From: Cordylochernes scorpioides
Lineage: Eukaryota > Arthropoda > Arachnida > Pseudoscorpiones > Chernetidae
DNA: 64,000 nt
Assembly: GCA_030710605.1 (NCBI GenBank)
Contig: CP092884.1
Coordinates: 22,549,483 to 22,613,482 of the forward strand
Direction of reading: 5' to 3'
Shown: positions 9,593 through 20,819 of the stretch, in pieces
Position numbering within the stretch: position 1 is the first letter of the stretch
How the letters are laid out: each line of letters starts with the position of its first letter
Made by a program: the position numbers and the translations under genes
The notes under the pieces: generated by a model
Told to the model about the DNA's origin: nothing
The model's input: the letters and a program-made list of their open reading frames with translations, nothing else
Database searches by the model: none

Positions 9593-9830
9593 TTAAGAAA
9601 AAGGCATCTCCTTATCGTGCAACTGAGAGTTGCTGATGGCTTGCGCCATCTATCGGAATAAATATCAACTATTCTCGTTGATTTTTAATTATTCCAGAAT
9701 TGGCCAAATATTTATTCCGATAGATGGCGCAAGCCATCAGCAACTCTCAGTTGCACGATAAGGAGATGCCTTTTTCTTAATTTATGCACCTTATCCCAGT
9801 ACAATGTTATATTTGTACTATTTATTTATA
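9593..9830. repeat. Partial third unit and inverted copy
   Basis: 9593-9710 repeats the first part of the 339-bp unit. 9711-9830 is an inverted copy of the unit junction, so the cluster ends in a hairpin. No ribozyme is present in this part. Confidence 0.8.
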
Positions 9831-10957
9831 TCTTCTATATATATAAAAATGAATGTTTGTATGTTTTTTGTTTGTTTGTTGGTTTGTATGTCCGGTATAC
9901 AAATTCGCAGTAGTTCACTAATTCAAACCAAAATTTCCATACATAGGTAAAAAATACGAGGAAGACGATAGGCTATTTTAAAAAATATATAAATCAATTA
10001 TCAAAACAATATATTATTAGTCAGAAAATGATGATGACGATATTGCTGTATAATGTAAGATTATCAGATACAAAATTATATCGGGAAAAATTCCAAAAAG
10101 CAGAGACCACGGATGAAACCAGCTCATTATTTTGTACGCAGGAACAAAATTCTAACAGAAAAACATTCATTCGAGCAGAAAACAAAAGCCAGATCATCTT
10201 TCTATAAAAATATCGCTTCTCAGACACAAAGTTTGGAGCGGGACGTTTCACAAGATTGACATCCACGCCGTCTGTCTGTCTGTACTCTATAGATTCAAAA
10301 ACCATACATCCAATCGCCGTGTAATTTTGGGATATTATTAGCTATATCACCAGAAAGGGTTTTGAAAAATAATTTCTTGAATATCTTGAATATCCTTAGA
10401 GTTATTTGCAGATTTGTAGATTTAACTCGAAAGCAGCGCCCCCATTGCGACGATGATAACAATTTTTTTTCACTATTAATTTTCTTATCACTAAGTTTAT
10501 TATCTTAAAGATTATTTATCAAAAGTAAGATTTTCTACCTATTAATTGCGCAAAAGTCAAAGTTAGTTTTATCATTTATCTACAACATATATATTGGGAG
10601 AATAGATAAAATGATGATTTTGTAATGTAGAAAATTAGGAAAGACAAAATTCAGGATATCGCGGCAATTTATTTGATAAAAGAAAAATGATACAATTCCA
10701 AGGCAAAAATACTATTCCTTTAACTTCCAATTACCGAGGGAACCAATTAATATTGATTTTATTCAACTTATCGAGTATTTTTCAAGGGACCGGGAAAAAA
10801 TGTTCACTTTATCGAGAGATTCAAATTTACGAGTTTCAAATAATCAAAATATATCTATTATTTTTTTTATAAGTTTATAGAGAATTGTTTTAACAAATGT
10901 TCGTTAGACAAACCTTTACTCGGGTAAAACCCGGGCGAAGCCGGGTACATCCGCTAG
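9831..10957 (+). mobile_element. Helitron, non-autonomous
   Basis: It starts TCTTCTATATATATAAAAAT after an A and ends with a hairpin (CCCGGGCGAAGCCGGG), then TACATCCGCTAG before T. TC start, 3' hairpin, CTAG end and A/T insertion are the Helitron rules. No Rep or helicase is encoded. Part of the interior (10021-10300) resembles 26340-26600 in another copy. Confidence 0.75.
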
Positions 10958-10973
10958 TATATATATATATTAA

Positions 10974-11278
10974 GAATGGCATATCCTGACCAGGAGCACA
11001 TGTGCTTTACAGAAGGCAGAGCGCCATCTGGTGGAACAGAAATCAACTAATCATTGATTTAGCCTGTTCCCTGATATTTGGCCAACCCAATTTCTTGATA
11101 AATCAAGAAAAGTCATCCACGAACGCGTTTCGCGCTTTTGGCGCTCGTCAGCGTGGAGTAGGTTGGCCAAATATCAGGGAACAGGTTAAATCAATGTTTA
11201 GTTGATTTCTGTTCCACCAGATGGCGCTCTGCCTTCTTTAAAGCACATGTGCTCCTGATCAGGATATGCCATTTTTAA
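10974..11278. repeat. Foldback element with central hammerhead
   Basis: Arms of about 110 bp (10976-11088 and 11160-11278) are inverted copies, including GGCAGAGCGCCATCTGG and its complement. The spacer holds a hammerhead at 11117-11156. The segment AATCAAGAAAAG next to the ribozyme is shared with the 339-bp units. Confidence 0.8.
11117..11156 (-). ncRNA. Type I hammerhead ribozyme in foldback
   Basis: Minus strand order: CCACG, CTGACGA, stem II GCGC-CAAAA-GCGC, GAAA, CGCGTT, CGTGG. Stem I (5 bp) and stem II (4 bp) are perfect. The cleavage triplet GTT is allowed. The core is fully conserved. Confidence 0.88.
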
Positions 11279-11862
11279 TATTGATTTCAACACCTGATCT
11301 ATTTATCTTTTATTTTTTTCTTTCGTTTTTTCATATATATATAGATGGCGCGTTATTGCTTTGTACAAAGAACTATACACCATTTTCAATTCGGGTCAGT
11401 AAAAAGGGCACTTTACCAACTTTGGCAGATTCAGAAAGTCGACATGAAGACTATAATTTCATGATAATGGTTCTCATTGAATCATTATGGCTTCAACTTC
11501 CTATAGTTTAAACTCGCCGAGTTTTCACATCTATTTCAAAGAGAGAGTTAGGTTTCATTTTTAAGCGTGCTTCATTCCCGATAAAATTCCAATAAACACT
11601 TTTATTTCTAAGTGAAAAATAGTACAAAAGAGTGAAATTGTACTGGGAGATATAGCAGCTGGATAAAATGTAATTATTATGATCTAATTATGTTATATAT
11701 ATTAATTTTTCTTTAATGAAATATAAAAATTTATTACTCTATGAATTATAAATAAAAAACAGAGTAAAAATGTTTTGAATAGGAGTGATACTTAATATGT
11801 TCTAGCTTTATATTTGCATGGCTGTAAAGAATAATATAATTTACATGTATTAAATATATATA
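11279..11862. other. Intergenic, no gene recognised
   Basis: AT-rich sequence. A short segment near 11615-11650 resembles the tail of the 339-bp unit (AATAGTACAAA and TTGTACTGGGA). Confidence 0.4.
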
Positions 11863-12613
11863 TGTCGCAATCCGTGTTTAATCTCGGTCGAATTGTGTTG
11901 AATCCTGTCGACTCTGTCGCAATCCTGTCGACTCTCTGTCGAATTGGTGTTGTGGTGTCTACTTGGGTGTGTTGACTTACTGTGGGATTGCTGTGGATCA
12001 CTGTCGAATCCTGGCGAGTTGTATGGTTGGGTGGATATGATTGGATTGATGGCGCAGTCTTGGTCGAATGGTGGTTTTCCACAGGGGAAGAACGAGCAGA
12101 CCTTGATGGGATAGAAATAAGACCTTGCGAAAGGGAGAATGATGAGACTGACTGGAGGTATTTTCCTTTCACATGATGGAGCGGACACTACCTTGGTTGG
12201 AGCCTATGTTGGGCACACCTAGCTCGTAGCACGGTCACCTACCTTCCTTTTAACTTCTCGTCCGAGATCATCGTCATTAACTCTCTCGACTTCTGATTGG
12301 TGGATACCTTCCACGTGGTCTCTGATGATTCGCTATCAATTGGCTATGCTTAAAGGTGATTAGTTGTTGATTTATCATGCTTAAATGTGATCGGCTTAGT
12401 ACCTCCATTGTCGCCATGATTGCAATTCTCCAGGAAGAAGAAGGTCTTTGAACTTAAGTTTTATGGGGGTCCAGGGCAGTGACCTTTACTTCCTGGATGA
12501 TTCAATCCTGTTAATTGTTCTTTCCCTTGTCGCGAAGCCTAACTTTTATTAAACCTTTTGACGATACATTTTGCATAGATTGTGGTGGGGTTACATATTC
12601 CTATATACAGATT

Positions 12614-12617
<4 letters not shown>
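11863..12617 (-). mobile_element. Solo LTR related to Gypsy element 3
   Basis: Read on the minus strand it starts TGATAATCTG and ends TTGCGACA, with TATATA on both sides. Its first 90 bases can be matched to the start of the LTR at 28043 (CCCACCACAAT, TTTAATAAA, AGGCTT-GCGA). Its end has the same GTCGAC-rich repeats. It is GC-richer than its surroundings and encodes no protein I recognise. Confidence 0.7.

Positions 12618-12659
<42 letters not shown>
12618..12659. repeat. (TA)n microsatellite between two LTRs
   Basis: An uninterrupted TA run separates the solo LTR from the 3' LTR of Gypsy element 2. Confidence 0.95.
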
Positions 12660-12663
<4 letters not shown>

Positions 12664-12940
12664 GTATTAAGGTGAGTCTTTGAAAATAATTATAAATTTA
12701 AAACTCTAAATTTGTATATAAGAAATAATAGACGCGACAAAAAGAAACGCAGCCATTTTCTCTTTGTTTATTTTCCAACTCCTTTGTTCTCCTCTTCTCC
12801 CTCTTACCCCTCGGGTCGTTGGTAAAAAAATTATATACAAGCATTGGCTATTTACTCTTTGATTATAGATATTAAAATATATGGATATTAAAATAAAAAA
12901 TGTGTTGACTATTTACAAGTAGTGTGGGAATTATATTGCA
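12660..12940 (-). repeat. Candidate 3' LTR of Gypsy element 2
   Basis: Direct repeat of 23858-24169 with about 95% agreement by eye; it lacks a short internal duplication (TATGGATATTAAAA) and 14 terminal bases. Its outer flank is the TA run. Confidence 0.6.
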
Positions 12941-13093
12941 GTGAACCTGTGGGAGGTGCGCAAGATGAAATTCGTAGCTGCACAGTCTAGATAAAATTTT
13001 TAATTTTCTCTGAATTGAAAATATCCTAACGAGGTTATGATATACTATTGATATTTTAAACTGTTATTTATTACATCTTTATTCTCTAATAAG

Positions 13094-13165
13094 TCGATAG
13101 GATTCGAACAGTGCGGGGTTAAAAAGCTAAGACTACGGATGGTAGATCTCTCGGCCACGATTGCT
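13094..13165 (-). repeat. tRNA-like (Ser/Leu type) SINE head
   Basis: The minus strand shows an A-box-like TGGCCGAGAG and, about 40 bases on, a B box GTTCGAATCC. The pairing of the ends is poor, so it is a pseudo-tRNA. It lies in the 3' part of Gypsy element 2. Confidence 0.35.
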
Positions 13166-13638
13166 CACTTTGAAAATGTTCATATCTTTCTTCATCCTAC
13201 GATCCCTATTCTTCCTATCGTTGGCCACAAGTTGGCTAGACCTATGTTCCAACCTGGAAGTCTGGATAACGTTGTCTGTGTACTTTTTCCTATGATATAC
13301 TCGTACATTGAGTTTACGACTCACTCAATGGAAGTACATAGGTCAAAGCACTACAGCCAAAATTTTCTTCTTTTTTTTTTTAAAGGATGATCTCTAATTC
13401 GAACTAACATTTTGAAGTGCTCATCTTAGGATAGGTTTTACCGAACATCGATTTTCGAAAATAACCGATGGGGTTATACCATATTTTAGAGGATGATGTG
13501 TTTAAAAATCCAAAATTTTCTTTTTTCTTTTAACCCTCGATAGTTTATCTTATAAAAACGCTTATACTAATCCTATAGTTGTTCTATCGTATTGCTATAC
13601 GTAAATTAACTTATTACTATTGTCCTAAATCTGTAGGC

Positions 13639-13986
13639 TGTTGAGTTTTAATCTATGTATGTATTATTCTTTTGTTTAATTTGATTTGACCACGGACGTC
13701 TGGTCACGTGTTTATTTTAAACTGTATATATTGTGATGCAAAATAAAGTAGTTGTGAGTCTCCAGTTGTTCGTGTCGGCCTCATCCTTGATAGTTGGTGA
13801 ACGTACTCCCGTGGGCCAGGTACCGCATCCTCCAGAGAACACAGCCTCCCTTATCCCTAGGTCGCCGGCAGTTCGGATCTTCCCCCAAACAGCAAATCAT
13901 CTCTACAGTCCTCTAGAAACGGTGGAGTGAGGTACAGCGGGTTGTTGCCTTTAGGTGAAACACCTCCTCCAGCCCGGGTTGAAACA
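13639..13986 (+). repeat. 5' LTR of BEL element
   Basis: It starts TGTTGAG and ends GAAACA. It carries a TATA-like TGTATATATTG and an AATAAA near 13742. Confidence 0.9.
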
Positions 13987-14191
13987 TTATTGGTCCTAAT
14001 CGAGCAGGATTCAAGGAAAGTTGAGAAACTTAGGGAAGAAAAAAGAATTCTAAAGACAAAATTTGCATACTTCTGAAGAATTCTAAAGACAACAGATTTG
14101 CATGCTTCAGAAGAAATTAAAAAATTTGTTTGAAAGTTAAAAGGAAATTTGCAAATTTATTTTATCAAGTGAAATATTTCAAGAATTCAAA

Positions 14192-17100
14192 ATGAAAAGG
14201 AATCTGAAATTCCGAACTCTATTGCGATCATCTGCAACAAAGAATATAAGGGAAATCGAGGCAGAAATGGAAACGGAATCTCCATCTCGTGAGACAATCG
14301 GGATAAAACTTGAAGTGTTGGAGACAATTGAAAACCAACTTAGGGATGCAATTGTGCAGGTTATGAATCTGCTGTTGGAGGATGAGGCAATATCTTCATC
14401 TGATCTGGAGAAGGAACAGGACATGGTGGTCCAGTATGAAGAGAGCTTTGTACGAACCAAACGCAGGGTGGCTAAATATCTCCAGGTCAGGGAGACTGGA
14501 CAACAAGGCCGGGGCACTCTGGACCCTGCTGGGAGCGCCCAGGAGGGTATGCCATCCTGCAAGCTGCCTAAGATGGCACTCCCGGTTTTTGATGGCACCT
14601 GTCTCGAGTGGATGGGATGGTGGTCGCGATTTGAAATGATCCACGAGAGTGCAGTGTTGACGGTGGTGGAAAAGTTCCAGTACCTTGTGTAATCAATGAA
14701 GGCTGGTACCCGAGCAGATAGATTGGTCAAGAGTTACCCGCTGACCACAGAAAATTATCCAAAGGTGGTTAAGGCCTTGCAAGATCGGTTTGGGGATAAA
14801 GTGATATTGACCGAGGTCTACGTGCGCCAACTATTGAAACTGGTGAAAAATAATGCACGAAAAAAGACCTTAACGTTGGAGGGTTTGTACGACCAGGTCG
14901 AATCACATCTAAGAGCCTTGGAGTCATTGGGCGTCACTACACAACAGAACGCCTCCTTTTTGTACCCCCTGGTGGAGTCAAGTCTGCCAGAAGACTTGTT
15001 GAGAATATGGCAGAGAAGTGCACTGGCAGGGTATGGTGGAGATGAACTTGAACTCCCCATAACCATCGACCAAAGGTTGGAACGACTTCTCGAGTTCCTA
15101 AGGAGAGAAGTGAAGGGGGACCAACGGCTTGAATATATGAAAGAGGGCTTTGGAGAATCATCCCAAAGAAGGAACTATGGCCAACATATAGCCAGGATGC
15201 ACGCCGCTCAGATAACGGAGGCTAAGGGTAGAGCGACTCCCCTGTGCCTCAGGTGTAAAGGAAAGCATTGGATCCAGGATTGCGCGGGTTGGCGTTCCAT
15301 GACAGTGACCAAACGCAGGGATGAAATCAGAAAGTTTAACGCCTGCTTTCGATGTTTGCGGGTGGGTCATGTGATAGCAACCTGCCGAACCCAATTCCGG
15401 TGCTCGCACTGCAAGGGATTCCATCATACAACTCTGCATCTACCAAGGCGGGTACCAATGGAAGATCGGGATCAAAGGGAAAGGCAAAACACTGAGGAGC
15501 CGCGGATATCGCCTGGTGAACAGGAAATCGCCTTATCAGGGATGCATGTGAGAACCGCAATCCCAACAGCCTTGTTAGCGACAGCTCGGGTTCGCCTGGT
15601 GGGCCTTCGGGGCGTGGGAGTCACTGTGCGGGCGTTGCTGGATCAGGGGTCTCAGTCGTCCTTTGTCCATCGAGACCTTCTTCATCACTTGAATATCCCA
15701 GTGCACAAGGTCAATGCACAGATCTTCGGGATTAACGACGCCAAGGGAGAGCATGTTAAACAGATGGTATCCTGTTCGGTGGCGTCGTTGACGGAATCAG
15801 GATGGACTATGCCAATTTGGGCGCTGGTGGTGGGAAGAATGACTGGGATCCTACCTAGTCGGGATCTCCGCATCCCTGTGCCGTCCAGCTGGAAGACCCT
15901 GCCATTGGCAGACCCTCAGTTTGAGACAAGTGGCCGAGTGGATGTAATACTGGGAGCAGACGTATATGGAAGTTTGTTGCTTCCCGAAGTTAAGTATGAT
16001 GAAAAATCCCAATTATGCGCGCAGAAGACCCGATTGGGCTGGAATATCTCGGGAAAATTACCAGGTGAAGGAGAAGTCGGCCCACACAGGGTGTACAACA
16101 TTCGGGTGAATTATGGAGAAAACCTGGACAACGTATTGCGGCAACTCGGGGAGGTGGAAGAGGTCCCCCTTGGACATGCCAAGTTGGACGCAGATGAATT
16201 CTGTGAAGAATTATACAAGACCAGAGGTATGGCAAAAATGGAACGCCATGAAAAACGTAGCAGAACTCCAGCGTCTAGGACGGGTGAGAAAATCTCTGAA
16301 TATTCCATGTCGAAAGAAGAGTACACCACTGGCCGGGTTAAGTTGACCGAGTCTAAAGACAGATACGGTTCTGAGCGTGTCAAGGTGAAAGTGGATAAAC
16401 TCTGCCCAGCTAGTGCCATGGTGAAAGTGACCGAAAGAAAAACCTGTCCAGATAGTTCAGTTCTGAAAAGGCCTGAAGAGTCAACTTGTCCTGACTGCTC
16501 GAAGGTGAAAGGATCAATGTGTCCACACTGTGCAAAGATGAAAGAGATTGAGATGCTAACCTGTACAGACAGTGCCAAAGTAAAAGCAGAACTCTGTCCA
16601 GACAGTTCCAAAGTGAAAGTAGATAAAGAAAAGCCCTGTCCAGACAGTTCCAAAGTGGAAGTAGATAAAGAAGAACCCTCTCCAGAGCTATGGCCAAAAC
16701 TGCCTAAAGATAGAAAAGGATGGAAAAGGTGTCCAGATATTAAGCCGAAAGAGTACGATCATTTGGAAGAGAAGGAGAATGACAGGAGGATTCTTTCAGT
16801 CGACGAATTTGCCGAAGAATTGCTGGAGAGCTACAAGGAGTTTCCACCAGTCCATGTTAAAGTCGACAAATGTGGCAACCTCGATGAACATTGGCTGAGA
16901 CGAAAGATCCGCGAGGATTTGTGCCAGGTGCCTCCAAAAATTCCCCCCTATATAAGGATGAGCGACTCCACAAAACTGAAAGTTGAAAAACTCCCGAAAT
17001 TGGCTTGTTTTTTAAAGAGCACCAACGTGTTAGTTGACTTGCAAACAAATGTTGTTAACCTAGACATCGTGGAAGAACTTCTGAAGTCTCGGCCGAAGTG

Positions 17101-18397
17101 TGAGAATAGGGAATCGGAATTGGACATCTACGAAAACCTTGACTTGGAGCAGAGAACGTTGGATATCGTCCAGGAATCCAATATTGAAAATCCAAATTGT
17201 GAGGAAAGGATGGCCGACAGTAAGCTCGTCCAATCTCACGTGGAGATCTGCAGAATAGACGAAGAGCCTAATGGGGCTATCGGAGCTCCAAGGATAGAAA
17301 TTTCCGAGGTTTCGGTTATTGATAAATCGGAAGGCAAAAATTCGAAAGAACCAATGGTCAGTGCAGAAGCTCTGGATAAGAAAGAACTCTGCCATGATGA
17401 CCCGGCTCACCTCAATGTGGTTGAAGCTGATCTTAATCGACCTAAAGAGGCTACCAGTGGCATAATTAATGTTTCTACTGAAGCTAATGAATCGGCAAGC
17501 AAAGAGAGAGATGTACCTGTGGAAACTGTGGATCCATCAACAAAGGATTATCTACAGAGCGGTGAGAAGGCTAAATTATCCCGTTGGAAGCTCATCGATT
17601 CTCTGTGCTTGGAAGACTTCAAAGAATCTGAAAACGACGATGAAAAGTACAGTTCATCGGCACATATGGAATGGCCAGAAATCTTTAAGAAAGAAGTCTT
17701 AATACCCGAAGCGTTAGAAAAAGCAGCCAAACAACTGCGTATAGGATTCTATATGGCTCGAGATCAGATGTCGGAGATCGCGGAGATATTGGCCAATGAT
17801 GGGGCGGAGTGGAAATTTAGTCCTCCAGGTGCTCCTCACTTTGGTGGCCTATGGGAAGCCGGCATAAAGTGCTTCAAGTATCACTTTCGCCGCATCATTG
17901 GAGAAACCTTGCTGACTTATGAGGGGTTCCTGACCCTAATTGTCCAGATGGAAACCTGTCTGAATTCAAGACCTTTGGGACCAATTAGTGGCGACCCCGG
18001 TGATCTAGCGGTATTGACACCAGCACATTTTCTGCTGACATCTTCATCTTGTTGCGTCCCTGAGGAGGACTTATTGAGCGTTCAGCTATTGCCTCGGTGG
18101 AAAATGGTCCAGAGGATGGTCCAACATCTGTGGAGGCAGTGGTTTACGGATTATATTCATAATCTGCAACAACGACACAAATGGAGAACGCCAAGGCCCA
18201 ATGTGGCTACTGGTTCCTTGGTTCTTGTCCGGGAGGAACATGTTCCCCCCGCCAAGTGGATAATGGGGCGAGTGGTGGAGAACCATCCGGGCAAAGACGG
18301 ATTGGTCCGAGTTGTGTCTATCCGCACCAAGGCTGGCTTACTCAAAAGACCACTGGTTAAGCTGGCATTGCTGCCTGTTCCCCACAGCTTGTTTTGA
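14192..18397 (+). pseudogene. BEL Gag-protease-insert-integrase tail polyprotein, one stop
   Basis: A single frame from the ATG at 14192 is broken only by TAA at 14690-14692; the rest (14696-18397) is 1233 codons. In order from 14696: Gag helical domain, CCHC knuckles (about 183-240, CLRCKGKHWIQDC and CFRCLRVGHVIATC), aspartic protease with LLDQGSQSSFV (about 312-322) and VDVILGADVYG (about 412). At about residue 508 the BEL sequence stops and a Lys/Glu/Ser/Cys-rich stretch runs to about residue 1015, with tandem CPDSSKVKVDKEKP-type repeats near 16440-16680. The frame then rejoins integrase near its third catalytic residue (SPPGAPHFGGLWEAG) and the C-terminal BEL integrase domain. Readthrough or a trans-supplied pol would be needed for mobility. 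Confidence 0.85.
16220..17740 (+). other. Charged repetitive insert replacing RT, RNase H and part of integrase
   Basis: About 1.5 kb in frame with flanking BEL sequence. The encoded segment is rich in Lys, Glu, Asp, Ser and Cys, with repeats CPDSSKVKVDKE, CPDCSKVKG, CPHCAKMKE and a second acidic half. I do not recognise a domain. It may be captured host sequence or an expanded repeat. The absence of stops in more than 500 codons is notable. Confidence 0.7.
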
Positions 18398-18421
18398 TGG
18401 TTCCCATCAACTCGGGGAGAA

Positions 18422-18769
18422 TGTTGAGTTTTAATCTATGTATGTATTATTCTTTTGTTTAATTTGATTTGACCACGGACGTCTGGTCATGTGTTTATTT
18501 TAAACTGTATATATTGTGATGCAAAATAAAGTAGTTGTGAGTCTCCAGTTGTTCGTGTCGGCCTCATCCTTGATAGTTGGTGAACGTACTCCCGTGGGCC
18601 AGGTACCGCATCCTCCAGAGAACACAGCCTCCCTTATCCCTAGGTCGCCGGCAGTTCGGATCTTCCCCCAAACAGCAAATCATCTCTACAGTCCTCTAGA
18701 AACGGTGGAGTGAGGTACAGCGGGTTGTTGCCTTTAGGTGAAACACCTCCTCCAGCCCGGGTTGAAACA
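18422..18769 (+). repeat. 3' LTR of BEL element
   Basis: 348 bp, matching 13639-13986 except for one visible substitution. Followed by AGGC. Confidence 0.9.
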
Positions 18770-18965
18770 AGGCCTTTACATCTTGTCTGTCCTACACCAG
18801 ACAAAACGAACGGAGGTATGCGGGGTTGTTATACCCGACTAACGATAAGCGCTAGCCTCTGCATATTGTAAGGTGGCTAAAGATATTTATAGGCTATTTA
18901 AACCCACACACGCATTAAGTGTTTTTATGTTCACATTTTAAAGTAATATATTTAAGTCTTCAAGG

Positions 18966-19217
18966 TCATATATCATTTGAGTTTATAGCTCGATTAAAAT
19001 TATCATATCGCCTCATATTGTCCAACATTACATTTATATACAAATTTATATACTCCACTATTCTAACGGTCCATTTTATCAAGAACAGTTTATAAGAGAT
19101 ATGTAGGTTTGTTTGTATGGGTAGAGGCAAGATATAAAACAATAAAGGAAGAAGGTATATACAAGATGCTAAATGAGTATAAAGAATCCAAAATATTATT
19201 GTGGCAATTAAAAACAA
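18966..19217 (-). CDS. Hypothetical short ORF downstream of Gypsy 2 integrase
   Basis: An 83-codon frame with a hydrophobic stretch (TIIFWILYTHLASCIYLLPL) that could be a membrane segment. It lies where an env-like frame would be in Gypsy elements that have one. No family signature is seen; it may be chance in AT-rich sequence. Confidence 0.25.
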   Translation of the reverse strand: MFLIATIIFWILYTHLASCIYLLPLLFYILPLPIQTNLHISYKLFLIKWTVRIVEYINLYINVMLDNMRRYDNFNRAINSNDI

Positions 19218-19226
19218 TGGAAATTT

Positions 19227-20813
19227 TTAAATTCTAAATATAACAGTTTTATACAAAAATATACACAGAGTGATAACATTATTTATTAACGAGTCTTTAT
19301 TTGAATAATGTGAAAATTCTTTGGTCGCCAAGGTTGTTGGTATAAAGACATCGGCATTTGGATTTAGTTTACTGTGTAATTTTTCTTTGGTAGTACCCAA
19401 ATTACTTTCCACCATATTATCGAATGGATTGATTTTAGGGTCTAAGACCAATGTACTGGATTTAGTGGGCTTTACTATTGATGAAAAAGTTGGTTTGGAT
19501 GTTATTGGAAAATCAGGCTTATAAAATTTTTCATCCGTGAAAATACTGTTGTCCAAATGGTTAAACGGTTGAAACCATTTCCTTGGTCTGGAGGAACCCG
19601 GATCACCCAAGATATCTGTAGTGAAGTGCCTATAAGGAAATAGAAAATAGTTTTGTCTAGGAGGAGAGTCGGGAAGGTCCGTAGGAGGTGTGATATGGGG
19701 AATATTTTCTACATATGTACGAAGTTTTTCTATATTTATAATTTCTGTCTGTAACTGCAAAGGTCTATTTGGTCTATTAATGCGCACTACCTGAGGTGAT
19801 AGTATTTCCAAGATCTCATATGGGCCTGTATAGTTAGGTTCCAACTTTGGAGTATTCGGATGTCTATAAACTTTCACCAATACTAGATCCCCTGGTACAA
19901 AATCAATCTTTTTATGTTTTTGATCGTACATTAGTTTTTCGGCCTTATGCCTTGCTTGAGTCTTTTGTAATGCTATTCTTCTTGCTTCTGAGAGTTCGGG
20001 AAATGTCTGAACATGGTTGTTTAAATTGTTAGGGACTATCCCTTTTAATAAATAGATGGGAGGAAATCCCGTCACTGTATGTGGAGTTAGATTGTAGATT
20101 CTGGTGACCCTCTCTATCTGTTTGGTCCATGTCTGTTTGGGGTGTTCCAAATGGAGTATCTTTAGTTTCCCTGTTATGGTTGCATTCAATCTCTCGCTCA
20201 GACCATCTGACTGTGGGTGATTTGCTGTGGTATACAAGGGTTTTATACCTTGTAAGATTAAAAACCTTCTAAATTGAGCGGATGTAAATGCAGGAGCTCG
20301 GTCTGTCAGTAGGTTTTTAGGAATACCTTCCTGAAATACCCTTTTTAGGGTTTGAATATAGGTCAGGGTAGAGGTAGATTTACTAGGAAAAGTCCAACAG
20401 TATCGACTCATGTGATCACATATTACATGTTAATAAGCTCGGTTACCACCATACTTATTAAATCCGGCTACTGTGTCCATTGACATAAGTTCATAAGGTT
20501 CCTTCGCGAGTGGTAAGGTACCCATTTCTCCATATGTGGGTCCTTTCGGAGGTTTTACTATTTGGCAAATTTTGCATTTACGGACATAGTTATCTTTGGT
20601 CATACCATCCCAATAATACTGACTAGTGATTAACCTAGTGAGTTGTGTGATTCCTGGATGGTTATACCATTCGTGTGCTTTCTGGAGTAACTTATTTCTT
20701 AGTGTATCAGGTACGACTACTCTGGGTACGCTCTTTTTAGAAATAATCGCAAGTCCATCAGTATTGATGAGTGATTGATATTTCTCAGGTACACGATGCT
20801 GGTGTTCCTCCAA
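19227..20813 (-). pseudogene. Gypsy element 2 integrase
   Basis: Integrase of Gypsy element 2 on the minus strand. The N-terminal zinc-binding domain has the HHCC arrangement (HEWYNHPG ... CKICQIV, about 20570-20690). The core carries the first Asp in ELMSMDTVAGF, the second in LLTDRAPAFTS and the Glu in SDGLSERLNATI. The C-terminal domain has VPGDLVLVKVYRHP and the GPYEIL motif. The frame is interrupted by one TAA at 20430-20432, after which it continues to 19227. The remainder is open for 394 codons, so decay is light. Confidence 0.88.
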
Positions 20814-20819
20814 TTGTTA

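Larger units (their letters stand above)
13639..18769 (+). mobile_element. Non-autonomous BEL/Pao LTR retrotransposon with replaced pol
   Basis: Two 348-bp LTRs (13639-13986 and 18422-18769) differ at one base that I can see (C/T in GGTCACGTG versus GGTCATGTG). They are flanked by the 4-bp duplication AGGC. Between them is one long frame from 14192 to 18397 with a single stop at 14690. It contains BEL-type Gag, zinc knuckles, aspartic protease and the end of integrase, but no reverse transcriptase, RNase H or integrase N-terminal half. A charged repetitive region replaces them. It inserted into Gypsy element 2 and is recent by LTR identity. Confidence 0.9.

Noticed and set aside
13733-13930. 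65-codon frame present twice (also 18516-18713)
   Set aside because: Lies inside the BEL LTRs; the duplication is the LTR.
14179-18345. Minus-strand ORFs up to 183 codons over the BEL element
   Set aside because: They oppose the plus-strand Gag-protease-integrase frame and show no family motifs.
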